DNA of 64,000 bases, from contig CM068313.1 of the NCBI GenBank assembly GCA_034766995.1, positions 2,326,501-2,390,500 on the forward strand, written 5' to 3'. Position 1 is the stretch's first letter; each line of letters begins with the position of its first letter. The translations under genes were made by a program, and so were the position numbers. This DNA is from Acanthacorydalis orientalis. Its lineage: Eukaryota; Arthropoda; Insecta; Megaloptera; Corydalidae. This document shows, piece by piece, positions 46,381 through 57,060 of this stretch. The notes below the pieces were generated by a model that ran no database searches, was not told the DNA's origin, and saw only the letters and a program-made list of their open reading frames with translations.

Positions 46381-46859
46381 TATCGTTTCTTTTGGATTGT
46401 TAAGTGCGTATAATACTAATTATAATACTTATGTAACCATTTACACTCACAAGATCTGTTGTACTGCCTAGGCACTTACATGCGGTCTATTATTACGGCC
46501 AGTGTCACTGCCCACATTTGATTATTTACAGATAGAAGCTTCGATAAGAGTCCGTCCATCAATGTCATGGGGCGTTTATACTTTTCTATGTTTATCATAC
46601 TCTTATCTTAATTCTTATTCTTACATTTTATCTTTTTTACATATACTTAAAGGTATATGTTTATCATTACCTGAAAATTTCTGATTTGCTGTATAAAACA
46701 TTATTGCTTGGAGTGCAAAACGTTAAAATAGAAGAATGGAGTTAAATGTTTCTGACCAGGGTTTTACTTGTATAGGGGGTCGAAATCTTACTCTATATTC
46801 GAGTTTTGCTCTCTGTAATAACCGAAGAGAGTCCCGAATTGTTATTTTTGATTAGTTTT

Positions 46860-47640
46860 TAATAAAATCCACGCAATCCTCGACGCGTTCTGTTCGCTGA
46901 AGTTTCCGAATCGTAAAAACAGACAAACAGCGTCGTCGGGAGGACAATAGCGGCCGCTCGACTCACTTGCCACAATTCCAACCGCAACTGTTCCGCTATC
47001 AACACGTGGACGATCTCGCCTCGACGCGCAAAAAAAAAATCGCATTTTCCGACCGCGCGCACCGTCGAGGACGAACTCTTGGCGAACGAGGAACGCTAAT
47101 CTGCACAGCGGGAGGACCGGCGACCCGTCGACGAGGACGTAGACTTGCGAACGGGCCGACGAACAGACAGGCGCGCGCGCGGGGCGGCGCTGCGGCGCGC
47201 CAACAAACCGCAAAAGTTATATGCCCCAGCCGCGCTACGTTTTAATTAATTCCCAGATGCGGGGTGTTTAAAGTTTACTTAACACTTCCTCTCGCCCATC
47301 TAGCGCGGCGGTCGCCCGTCCGTGTCTGTCCCACCTGCCCGTTTCGCTCGGCGACGGCCATTAAAGGTGTCCAATGTCGGACATCAGGCGGGAGCTAATG
47401 ATAACAGCTGACGTCATATTCACGAGCGTCACGCTCGTGATATTATAATTTGAAACGTTAAGTTTATGGCGCGTTTTACGCCCGAAGATTGTGTGGCCGC
47501 ACTTTACTTGAATATTAAAATGTTTACGGCGGCATCTGCGCCGTTTGCGCGCCGGGCGATGCCCGCCTCTGGTGCAGCGTACGGCTGCAGGTGTGTTTTT
47601 TCGACGATGGAGACGTGTCGTTTAACGACCGTTAAACGAC
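46860..47640. promoter_or_regulatory. Large CpG-rich island
   Basis: The longest CpG-rich block in the window, about 780 bp, including an alternating CG run in CAGGCGCGCGCGCGGGGC near 47168-47185. Frames of 123, 92, 67 and 61 codons overlap and conflict. It ends with conserved-looking transcription factor sites (see 47396-47440). It could be a promoter/5' exon or an enhancer. No start site was fixed. Confidence 0.4.
47396..47440. promoter_or_regulatory. Packed GATA, E-box, CRE and 21-bp palindrome
   Basis: TGATAA (47399-47404), CAGCTG (47405-47410) and TGACGTCA (47409-47416) are contiguous or overlapping. Four bases later comes the palindrome CACGAGCGTCACGCTCGTG (47421-47439), which also pairs at 47420 and 47440. 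These are perfect consensus sites for GATA, bHLH and CREB/ATF factors. Binding is inferred from motif identity only. Confidence 0.4.
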
Positions 47641-48424
47641 TTAATAATTAATAACGTTTCGACGAAGTTTCGACAGAAATTGAACAAGTCTCGGTCTCTT
47701 TCAGGAACGAATCAACGATCTCGATCGCATTTAAATTGTTTTCATCCACAAACGACCGGAAAAAAACACACAAAAAATTGTTAGATTGATAATATTCAAT
47801 AAACGACATCGCATATGATAAAATAGAATATCGCAGTGATAGTTTTTTTTTATTACAAAAATTAAACACCAATCCGTCCTCGAAAAATTTTCAATGTTTT
47901 GCAAAGGCCGAACAAGAAAACTCTTTTTCTTGGAATATATTTGTTGTTCGTACAAGAAAAAATAGAATTCATTCATGAAAATAAATTTAGTTATTCACAA
48001 AAATGTATCCAAGTTTTTTTTTATAAAACTCATTATCAATCTTCTGTTAGAATCTTTTTTTAATATAGAAACTGATTCATTCCGAGCAATAAAAACATTG
48101 AGAATCAAATTATGAAACCAAATCCTGACTAAAATCGTATCGGTACAGTTTTGTAGAAAAGTAATTCTTTCTGTTCCTACTCTACTTATCATTCTTTTTC
48201 TACTTTATTTGCTTACCCTTATCGTACGTTTCTATCGAAAAATATCTTTGTCTTTATCTATAAAAATTTTAGTAAGACTGTGCTGAAGTTTCAAGTTTCT
48301 TTATTGTAAAAAATAGTTAAAGATGTCTGATTTATAAACGAAAAATAATATCGTGTAAGTCAGTGTTTCTCATTTTTTTTTGATCTGTGGACACGTCTTT
48401 AGTTCAATATTTTTGTGTTCTAGC
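47641..48424. other. Gene-free AT-rich stretch
   Basis: Minus-strand frames of 65-81 codons overlap here and have no domains. A GTCTCTTTCAG acceptor-like site at about 47695-47705 is followed by only nine open codons in one frame. Nothing supported. Confidence 0.4.
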
Positions 48425-48701
48425 ATCATTTCATTATAATTTAACTCAATCTTACAGCAAGTGCAATTACTGTGTTTTACTAACTCAGTCACTAACACTA
48501 TTGACTAATTCTATACAAACTATAAAAAAATCCGATCAAAAATGTACAATTACCGATTGATAATTATAAGGTACACAAATTAATTCTGTGTCCCTTTTAA
48601 AGAAACTGAATGTTTATGGTCGTCGAGTATACTGGTGATCGCCTAGAAATAATTAAGCACACCAGTGCACATTCTCAAAATGGAACAAAACGCTTAAGGG
48701 G
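48425..48701 (+). mobile_element. piggyBac-type 3' end, second copy
   Basis: CATTATAATTTAACTCAATC, AATTAAGCACACCAGTGCAC and ATTCTCAAAATGGAACAAAA match the 3' part of the element at 35550-36402. It ends in CGCTTAAGGGG directly before TTAA (48702-48705). Here the end is closer to the palindromic consensus CCCCTTAAGCG. The 5' half is missing. Confidence 0.8.
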
Positions 48702-49755
48702 TTAATTAGTCAGACGAGTGGGAGAATCGTTTGTGAAACCAAATTTGTATTTACAGTCAGACACGCGAACATAAAACACTCGAAGAAGAATCGATTATTT
48801 CTCATCGATTTCAACAATCGAAAATTCAGTAAGACCGACAACGATCAATAAAAATTTCCCAACGATCGTACAAAGAGCTCTTCTAAGCGAATGTCGCTTT
48901 CCTCGAGACGGTACCATCGCACCGACACTCTCTGTTTCGCTAGCAGCTCGTTCGCAGATAATCAAACATAATTAAAAATGCTCGACGTCCGCGCAAAATT
49001 AATTAATAATCGAGTGTAGATGTCTCCACGGTTCTTCCGTTCGGTTTTAATTAAAAAAAAGTGTGTGTACGTACCGAAGAACAGATATGGATTTCATTAC
49101 GACATCAAAGAAAGATATATTTTCAATTATAAAATGAATTTCGCGAGCGGATAACATCTGTCGATACGAGAATCAAATTAATGCCGGTTCGGTCACCTTC
49201 AATTCAATCAAGTGGACTGTCGTGGACTGGCGTCGCGGCGTGCGCAGACGACGGCGTTCACGTGAACGCCACGTGCGTCGGGTCGCGTTCGGTTCGAGGA
49301 AACTTGCGGTCCGGTCCTTTAGAGCTCGGACTTTGCTGAGATAAGAATCTCGATTGAAGATAAACGCAGTCGAAACGAATATATTTCATTTATGCTAGAG
49401 GATTAATTTTCTTTTTTTTTTTTGAATTTTTGTTCCCTAATATCATAATTACAACAATATACAGGAGATGATCATTCAACTCACAAAACAAGTCTCTATT
49501 TTTGAATATCGCATGATCTCTTCGTTATAATCACTAGGAGAGCTTAACTCTGCCTTAGTAGATTGATTTACGTAGCGCCTGCTCATTATTCCGCGTCTAG
49601 TACATGCGAAAACGTTTGTGATGTCAACGCACAAGCTTTTTTTTATTATACCATCGATGATTTAGAGCAAGAGCAGCGTTTTGTCATTCGGTATTGTGTT
49701 AAACGTCATATGATTAGAAAGTGAGTTTAACATCAATACGAAAAATAGTAGTCAT
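48702..49755. other. Gene-free stretch with CpG-rich segment
   Basis: CpG-rich at about 48880-49000 and 49190-49320 (GTGCGCAGACGACGGCGTTC) with ATTAATTAATAA motifs between. No coding frame of note. Confidence 0.4.
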
Positions 49756-49756
49756 G

Positions 49757-50100
49757 GTCATTTAAATTATTTTTCAAATCATTGAAGTCAGTATTCGAAT
49801 CGTTCTACCGCTTCAAGTTCCCTCTATCAACATCTTCAAATATATACTGGAACTGCTGATCATTTAATTCAAGAAATGAGCTCAAAAAAAAATTAATCTT
49901 CATGTGATGAATTATACACACGAAGTTAATATCTGGAGATCAATCCCATCGCATAAGATTAATTTTATGAGCTAATTTCTTGAATTAAATAATCAATCTT
50001 CCCAGTGTCCATTTGAAGATGTTGATAGACGAAATTAGTAGCGGCAGAAAGATTCAAATAACAACCTCAAGGTCTTGAAAAATCACTTTAAATCATCAGA
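49757..50100. mobile_element. Fold-back element, ~165-bp arms
   Basis: The left arm (about 49757-49920) pairs with the right arm (about 49930-50100). Matching blocks: TATCAACATCTTCAAAT against ATTTGAAGATGTTGATA, and TTTAATTCAAGAAAT against ATTTCTTGAATTAAA. Arms are about 80 % identical with small indels and almost no loop. No coding frame. Confidence 0.8.
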
Positions 50101-50372
50101 TCTTATATTCTTGTCATTGTGACTGAATTTAATTTCACAAATGAATTTTCCACTCCATCCACAAAATCCTACTCTTTTAAAATCAAAAACGCTTAATATT
50201 TTTAAACCATGAATCAGATATTTTGATAAATTAAATTTTACAAATTGATTTTTAACTCGACCGACAAACCAAAACCATGATCCTAAAATGTTCAATAATT
50301 GATTATTATTTAATCATATTTCGATGACAACCATCTTCAACTGTACAGGACGTCGAATCTCTGTACGCTCTG

Positions 50373-50847
50373 CCTGTTAGAAGTGTATGACGAGTATACT
50401 CGTCATGAAGAAATTACATTTTTTGTTATGACGAGTATACTCGTCAGTCGAAGAAAGTAATTACAATTTGATATTTAAATTAAAATGTCAGTGAAAACTG
50501 AAATATATTTGCAAATTTCAGAAATTTTAAAATACTTTGAGACAAGAACAAAATACACTCATTTTTTTCAAAAATTTGCTTTTTTTGTTTTGAAAAATGG
50601 AAATTATGGACGTTCAAGTTTTTTGAATAATATCAATGAGTTTGTGCAATAAGATGATTGATTCTTCATAGAAATCAAACACCATTTGGTTAAAATTTAA
50701 TTCAATTTTACACCAGCTGCATAAACTCATACTTGTATACTGCATATACTCTTACTCAGCTGTATATACAAGTATACTCTTCATTCTTTAATTTTTTTAA
50801 TCCAATATATGTGCACACTTTTAAAACAAGGCTACGGAGCTAACAGG
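50373..50847. mobile_element. piggyBac-type MITE with paired 18-bp palindromes
   Basis: The left end is CCTGTTAGAAG; the right end read inward is CCTGTTAGCTC, directly followed by TTAA (50848-50851). TTAA is not preserved on the left (TCTG). Near the left end TGACGAGTATACTCGTCA occurs twice (50388-50405 and 50429-50446). The right half has related ACAAGTATACTCTTCAT and TACTTGTATACTGC motifs. GAGTATACTCGTC also occurs in the 34.7-35.6 kb piggyBac ends, which links the families. Confidence 0.75.
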
Positions 50848-50849
50848 TT

Positions 50850-51162
50850 AATCAGCAATTAACAAAAAGAAAGATTTATAAATATTACAGCGTTCGAAAT
50901 GACCAAAAGTCCGCCTCTGTGTCGGTGAAAGCATAAGCGTACACAAATAAAAATTTACAACGACGCAAATACCCACCGACAATCTAAAAACGCTACCACA
51001 CTAATTCTAAATAAATTATTTTCCGGCCCGCTCTCGGCCGGGCTCCGCACATACATGTACACACATTTTGTAACATTTATTTATAAATACAAACTTCTCC
51101 ACAAATTGAGTTATCCGAAATAAAAGAAGCCATCTATATTGAAGTAACGAATTTATAAATAT

Positions 51163-51214
<52 letters not shown>

Positions 51215-51499
51215 ATGTATAGTCACGAAGCGAATGTATTTTCATAAAATACAAATTTAAACTTTCCTCTCCAATTATAAATATAATGGATATGTATTTT
51301 TTCATACAAACTCTCTCTCTATCTCTCTCTCTCTATCTATCTCTTTTTCTATATATATATATATATATTTACATATATATATATATATAAACATGTGAAC
51401 ATAATATGTATAATATGAGATAACCCAAAAAACAACAGTGCTCTTCAAGAAATCCATTTCACGTTTCCGTTCAGACAATTTCACTTAAACGAAAAACCA
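50850..51499. other. Gene-free stretch with compound microsatellites
   Basis: (CA)n-(TA)n at 51163-51210, (CT)n at 51310-51350 and TA at 51350-51390. A CpG-richer block CCGGCCCGCTCTCGGCCGGG lies at 51022-51041. Nothing coding. Confidence 0.6.
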
Positions 51500-52060
51500 T
51501 AATTGGGCGTCGACGTCGCGACAGAGACGGAAGTGCTCGCGCGTCGTCCGTCGACCCGCTCTGTCTCCGTCTCGACGTCGAACCAGTTACACTCTGATCG
51601 GGTTATGCAGCGTATAAAATTCCGTTTAGTATTCAGCGGGGATCTGTATATAAAACGTTCACTACTCTATCGAGTTATATTCTCCCTTCGGGCTGTTGGA
51701 TATTTAATCTGCGGCAGCAATTTGGCGCAGTAATCTCATCATTCGATCAGCCGACGGGCACCGTGGACCTGGCTCGCGGTGTACCGGCGTCCGTGGCGCG
51801 GTGACGCTGCCCCCGTACCACACGGGGTCGTTGCAGTGACCTCGTGGCCGACACAGAGGCCCAGTCTACCTCGCATCCATACCAATCTATCGAACCAGAC
51901 ACCCGGAAAGCCCATCGATCGTACAGCTTCCCTTTTACACACACACACACACAGGCACACGCACCAGCCATCAGTCAGTCAGTGCTCGATGGTGTTGCCT
52001 CTCTGCCTCTACTTCTACACTAGAGATCAATGATAATTCCATGGCGTGAGTGTGAGATCT
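51500..52060 (+). promoter_or_regulatory. CpG-rich promoter-like segment
   Basis: CpG-rich DNA with TATA-like motifs TATAAAAT (51613-51620) and TATATAAAA (51647-51655), and further on a tandem TCAGTCAGTCAGT (51971-51983) that repeats an initiator-like TCAGT. An ATG at 52041 is followed at once by GC|GTGAGT (GT at 52046-52047), a donor-like site that would make a very short first coding segment. Spacing between the TATA motifs and plausible initiators is not canonical. Frames of 73-84 codons overlap on both strands without domains. Confidence 0.3.
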
Positions 52061-53111
52061 GACCGATCTCGATTTTAACAATCGCACTGTGACAGATACG
52101 TGCTTTCGTACCGGACAATATTTTTTCGTTTTTAATAATTCATTGACACAGTGTGTACAATGTATGTAAATAAAGCTCTTTGTTGAGAAATTGTGGTCGA
52201 AACCGGATAATTAACTGGGACGTCATGTTAAGTTATGAAAAAATGAATAGCTAGTATGAATAATGATCCAGAACTTGTATAATTTTTCTTTGTTTAGCAC
52301 ACAGGGTGTCATTATCAGTATATGAAAATAGAATAGTTTTCAATTAACCCGTTAACGCCCACTGCCTATATATGAGAAAAGGCAAATGAATGAATTATTT
52401 ATTTGTGTATTCTTCTTTTACTCTAATTTATTGTTGTTTCATGGCTTATAACACAATGCTGTTTGAACAATAAACTCCAATAAAAACATCACTATTAAAT
52501 ATCTCGTATTTTTTACATAGCCCTGATGTACATTTATTGAAAGTATATTTGATTAATAGTATTGATGCTATGACTTAGGAATAAATGATAGTAACTTGGA
52601 GCAACATCCGACAAGTGAGAGAGATGAGACAGAAGCTCTCAAATAGTCTTCCATTTTCAGTAACGTCCGTACCGTGTGAAGCCTAATATTATTTCGATGG
52701 AACAAAACATTTTCAAAAAAGTTCACTCTTCGCAAACATTTCTTAATCAATTCTGGAACTTTGAGGGCATTATATCGAAAAATAATGTACATTTTGAAAC
52801 CGAGGCCGTTGCCTGTAATATCAAATCAAATTTCTCTCCGATCTCCTTCATATAATTTGATAAAAAAATCAATAAATAACTTGTAAGAACAAAATGAAGG
52901 AATTTAATAAAATATCTTAATCTTGTTTGAAAAAATGGTTATAAATTAATAATATATTTTTTTTAATAAACTATGAAGACATTTTTCTGTTTTACATGTA
53001 ATATTGACATTTTCAAATTGGTGAATTTCTGTTGAATTAATTGTTTAAAAAATATTTTTTCAGTTTTATTTTTACAGTTTGTTGATTTTAACTGATTTTT
53101 GAAATCAACTT
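52061..53111. other. Gene-free stretch with a piggyBac-like end at 52344
   Basis: TTAA (52344-52347) followed by CCCGTTAACGCCC looks like a piggyBac-type terminus, but no partner end was found. The rest is AT-rich and featureless. The 74-codon minus frame at 52568 has no motif. Confidence 0.4.
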
Positions 53112-53322
53112 GTGTGATTCAACTTAGGATTCCACACATAAGAATTAAAAAAAACGCAAAAATGAAAAAAAATCTTATTCTCTATTTATTGTTTTAGTAC
53201 AATTGTATTTTACTATTGATAAAATTGGAATAAAATACTAAATAAAAAATAACATGATTTTTATTAACTCTTGCATCTCCTTTTAATACTTCTATGTGGA
53301 AGTCTAAATTGAATCACCCTAT
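53112..53322. mobile_element. ~210-bp MITE, 'GTGATTCAA' family
   Basis: The left end GTGTGATTCAACTTAGGATT pairs with the right end, read on the minus strand as GGGTGATTCAATTTAGACTT. The match continues through TCCACA and a run resembling AAGTATTAAAA. The right end adjoins a short TA array. A related element sits at 54114-54237. Confidence 0.7.
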
Positions 53323-53963
53323 ATATATATATATATGAGTATTTGTAAAGCATAACAGAGAACAGTTTTCCTTTGATGCTTTTTTGAAAATAATACTCGA
53401 GCGTTATATCCAAATATAAAAAAAAACATCACTTTTTCACATCAGGGTCTCTCCTTGCAGGCTATCGATACAGTTTTGGTATAATGTACGGTTTTGTGGC
53501 GAAAAAATATCGAAGGCGTTCGATTGAATAAAAAGCTGATTAAGTAAAGCTTCGTGGTATTAGGTATTTTCCGTTTGATTTTTTTTATTCTCGATTACAA
53601 TGAATGTCAAATAAAATCGTGTTTTCGTTATGTATTATTATTTTTTTTATATATATAAATTCGCATAAACGTTTCATTCTGACGAGCAAGGAAAATAAAC
53701 GTGAAACGAATCGAAAATGTGAATGGAAAATGAATATGAATCGCTTAAAGTGAGAGTGATTGAGGATAGTTGTATTAGAAATATTAATTTCGTACATTTT
53801 TTCTTTGGAGATTTATTTTTTATTTTTGACAATGATTGTTGGTGTTTCGGTTTTATTAAAAATATTATTTGTATAGAGTATTCGATTTGGAAATGATTTG
53901 AAATTGTGTTAGTGGTTTAGAATTTTCTATAGGTGTCCATGTCACAAATTCTAATTTTTTTTT
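53323..53963. other. Gene-free AT-rich stretch ending in a perfect small hairpin
   Basis: CCATGTCACAAATTCTAA (53937-53954), eight T, then the exact reverse complement (53963-53980). The right arm is also the start of the larger fold-back. The 70-codon minus frame at 53585 has no motif. Confidence 0.6.
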
Positions 53964-54388
53964 TAGAATTTGTGACATGGAAGAAGACATCATTTGTGAA
54001 AGCAAATTTAAACAGTGTCAGAAAATCTAATCAGGTATTTCTCTGCTCCGTGAAAAATGATGGATTTTTCACAAATGAAATGAATGTTGTTAATATGTAA
54101 ATTAAATCGTATATAGGGTGATTTAATTTAGGCTCCCGCATGAAAGTATTTAAAAAATCGAAAAATTTAAAAAAAAGCTATTTTAATTTTTGTAATTTTT
54201 TATATTTTCATGTGGAAGCGTAAATTGAATCACCGTATGTATGATTTAATTAACATATTAACAACATTTATTTCTTTTATGGAAAATCCATCATTGTTCA
54301 GAGAGCAGAGAAACGCTTGATCAGATTTTCTGACATTGTTAAAATTCACTTTCACAAATTATGTCTCTTTCCATGCCTCAAATTCTAT
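53964..54388. mobile_element. Fold-back element (~150-bp arms) with a MITE at its centre
   Basis: The outer arms 53964-54110 and 54238-54388 are inverted copies. Blocks such as GTCAGAAAATCTAATCA against TGATCAGATTTTCTGAC, and AATGTTGTTAATATG against CATATTAACAACATT, show the pairing. The space between them is exactly occupied by a second inverted-repeat element (54114-54237), so the whole 425 bp is nearly palindromic. No coding frame. Confidence 0.85.
54114..54237. mobile_element. ~120-bp MITE, 'GTGATTCAA' family, inside the fold-back
   Basis: The left end TAGGGTGATTTAATTTAGGC pairs with the right end, read on the minus strand as TACGGTGATTCAATTTACGC. The match continues through TTCCACATGAAAATA or its left-arm variant. 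It belongs to the same family as 53112-53322 but is shorter. TA at the junctions fits a Tc1/mariner-type target. Confidence 0.8.
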
Positions 54389-55020
54389 GAAAAAATTTCT
54401 GATCAAAAAGTGTTCTGTAAATAAGCGTTCCAAAAATCAAACAACTTTCACATTAATCTTTTAATTAAAAAAAAAACATTCAAAAATTGAATTGAGAAAG
54501 CTTGGAGCTTCACAATAAAATCTTTAAACTTAACTTCGATTTTCTGTACCTACTTTTGTTTGAGATTCATTCCTTTTTCAACAATTTCAGTACCAACTTC
54601 ATCTTGACTGTCATCTGAGCAAGACCATCCTATTCATATTTTTACTGCATTTTTCTTCAATTAATTGTCTCTTCGACAATTAATTGAATATCTTTAAATA
54701 TTTTGATACGTTGTACATCTACATATATCATCCAATTAAGAAAACGATTCGTGTTACACAATTCAGTCACAAAAATGTATTTTTAATTTATCCCAAAATT
54801 TATATTTTAACATACTCTCATATAAATTTTATTGATTACAATTTCTCAATTGTTATCATGTAAAAAATTCTCTTCTTTTTTTACACATATTTTATATATA
54901 TATATATATAATATAATTAGGTCATGAAAATACGCCAGTAACATTCATTTTCCATAAACATTTCATTTATATATCGTACACAAAACGCAACATTTACTGC
55001 TTTATTGTGCTGTCAACAAA
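54389..55020. other. Gene-free AT-rich stretch with a 14-bp perfect hairpin
   Basis: TTCAATTAATTGTC (54656-54669), loop TCTTC, and GACAATTAATTGAA (54675-54688) form a perfect stem. A short TA array is at 54893-54910. Nothing coding. Confidence 0.6.
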
Positions 55021-55027
55021 ATTTCAA

Positions 55028-55038
55028 TACATATACAC

Positions 55039-55073
<35 letters not shown>

Positions 55074-55155
55074 CAATATATATGTATGTATATACATGTG
55101 TATGTATATATATATATATATATATGTGTATATATATATATATATACACATACAG
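55028..55155. repeat. (CA)n/(TA)n compound microsatellite
   Basis: CA repeats then TA arrays with GTATATACATGTGTATG interruptions. The frames on both strands are artefacts. Confidence 0.9.
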
Positions 55156-55415
55156 AATGTAAATGTATGAACGAGCACGGTTCCGATTAATTAACGATTT
55201 CAATACACGGACAGAGAGCAAACAGCACGGATTCAAAACAAATTAATAAATAAATAAATAACGATATAAATAAATAAATAAAAATCGGCAGATAAAATAA
55301 AATCAGATCTTCCCACCCGCACAGCCCACGCTTACACAGCGGCGACGCGCTCAAAACATTTATATACACGACACGGACAAACTGTGATCTGTCAACACGA
55401 ATTATTAATAGAACA

Positions 55416-55472
<57 letters not shown>

Positions 55473-55543
55473 TCCCGGGAAAAAATATTTCGTCAACGTA
55501 AAATATATATAGACTGTCTATGAAACATTATTCATCGTACATA

Positions 55544-55588
<45 letters not shown>

Positions 55589-55590
55589 TA
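55156..55590. repeat. Gene-free stretch with (TAAA)n and TA arrays
   Basis: AAATAAATAAATA at about 55246-55280, TA arrays at 55417-55470 and 55547-55590. The last array directly adjoins the mariner that follows. Confidence 0.7.
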
Positions 55591-56499
55591 TTAGGAGTAC
55601 CGGAAAGTTTTTTCGCTTAGATGATGCAGTGTTGCTGGAGGAAATTGAAACAAATCCAGAAATAACAATTCAAGAATTGTCTAATAGACTTCAGTGCCTC
55701 TGGTCAATAGTACAAGTACACGTGAAAAAATTGGAAAAGTTTGGAGAGATGGTGTTTGGGTATCGCACGATCCTACTGAAGAAAACAAAATGGTTCACAT
55801 TACACAAGATAAGGGTCTCCGATGAACCTTTCTTAAAACTTATTGCCACAGGTGACGAAAATTGGATCTTTTATGACAACAGAAAATGTAATAAACAATG
55901 ATTGTCATCAAATCAAAAAGCTAAACCATCTCTTAAGTCAAGTTTTGACCATTCGAACGACATTTCTGTGTTTGGTGGAATTATAAAGGAATCATTCATC
56001 ATGAGACGTTAAACCCGGTGAAAACTGTTAACTCTGATCTCTATTCTGAACAATCGGATCGCTCGAATCAGAATTTAATCAGAGAACGGGCAAAAACCGT
56101 AAATAAAGATGGCATTATCCTTCGATAAGACAACGCACGACCGCATGCAGCTAAGAACACACGTGAACAAATTTCCGAGCATGGTTCGGAGGTTCCACCG
56201 CACCCTCCCTACTCACCAGACATTGCGCCGTCTGACTATCACTTATTTCTGTCACTGGAACATTTTTTTTAAGTAATAAGACACATGGAGATGTAAACCA
56301 TGTTAGAATGACCCATGAACAATTTTTTTTCTAAAAAGAATTAGGAATTTTATAAAACAGGAATATTTTCTCTTCCTGATAGATGGCAGAGTGTGATAGA
56401 TAATGATTGAAACTATATTATTCAATAAAGTACAAATTTTTCTTCTTAATTGGTTTTTATTTTAATATAAAATGAAACAAAAAAACTTTCCGGTACCTC

Positions 56500-56504
<5 letters not shown>
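55591..56504 (+). mobile_element. Internally deleted mariner inserted in a TA microsatellite
   Basis: A 914-bp element with ends TTAGGAGTACCGGAAAGTTT (left) and, inward from the right, TTAGAGAGGTACCGGAAAGT. Both ends lie directly inside TA arrays, consistent with TA target use. A typical mariner is about 1.3 kb, so about 400 bp is missing, mostly from the N-terminal coding half. The terminal sequences differ from the Hsmar1-like family elsewhere in the window. Confidence 0.9.
55629..56420 (+). pseudogene. mariner transposase remnant (DD34D), broken
   Basis: The frame from 55629 (90 codons) reads LLEEIETNPEITIQELSNRL, an HTH-like segment. With a frameshift it continues as VSHDPTEENKM and FLKLIATGDENWIFYDNRK, whose TGDE supplies the first catalytic Asp. 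Then come WWNYKGIIHHETLNPVKTVN, then a stop just before DNARPHAAKN (second Asp), then HPPYSPDIAPSDYHLF (third Asp, 34 residues on, as in DD34D). The C-terminus is LPDRWQSVIDND. All three catalytic Asp positions are kept, but several frameshifts and stops make the copy inactive. The linker and second HTH are shortened. Confidence 0.9.

Positions 56505-56562
<58 letters not shown>
56505..56562. repeat. (TA)n microsatellite, right flank of mariner
   Basis: About 58 bp of TA directly after the element end. It is the other half of the array that the mariner entered. Confidence 0.9.
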
Positions 56563-56568
<6 letters not shown>

Positions 56569-56579
56569 GTAATTCGTTA

Positions 56580-56880
56580 AACAACACCAGGAGCGACCAG
56601 AGAGTGAGTGGAGCTTGATGTGAAAAAAATCTCCTGGCGTAAAAAAACATCGATTCACCGATACAAATTTGACGTCTCGAATCAATTTTTGATTCGTCCG
56701 TCGTCCTCGTGCCCTCTCTATCTCACCCCTCCGTCCTCGACACTCTGGTACTCAGACGGACGCGCCGTCGTATCTTCCAGCTTTCATGGAGCACATATCG
56801 TATGTCAAACGCGACGTCACTGATATATCGTCGTTCGACTCCCGTATTATGTGGTGGCACGGATCGAACGCGGGACCCAT

Positions 56881-56928
<48 letters not shown>

Positions 56929-57060
56929 GGATGTAAATCGTGTGCATGTGTGTGTGTGTGTATGTGCGTACGTCGTTCGTACAGCGCGCCCGTTTGAATT
57001 TTTAACGATTCCCCAGCGCCGCCACCGTCGATTCGACGATAAATTATTTATATTTGAATA
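56580..57060. promoter_or_regulatory. CpG-containing segment
   Basis: Moderately CpG-rich with a (CA)n-(TA)n array at 56881-56926. On the minus strand, GGTCCCGCGTTCGATCC at about 56860-56876 resembles a tRNA T-arm/B-box, but no cloverleaf could be completed. Frames of 71-91 codons overlap without domains. Confidence 0.3.

Noticed and set aside
47690..47760. Acceptor-like CTCTTTCAG at 47.7 kb
   Set aside because: The frames after it are short or lack a donor. No supporting features.
55240..55285. (TAAA)n as a LINE or SINE tail
   Set aside because: No retroelement body adjoins it on either side. Treated as a simple repeat.
56830..56880. tRNA-like T-arm (GTTCGATCC-type) on the minus strand
   Set aside because: A B-box-like motif is present, but no D-arm, anticodon stem or acceptor stem could be paired around it.
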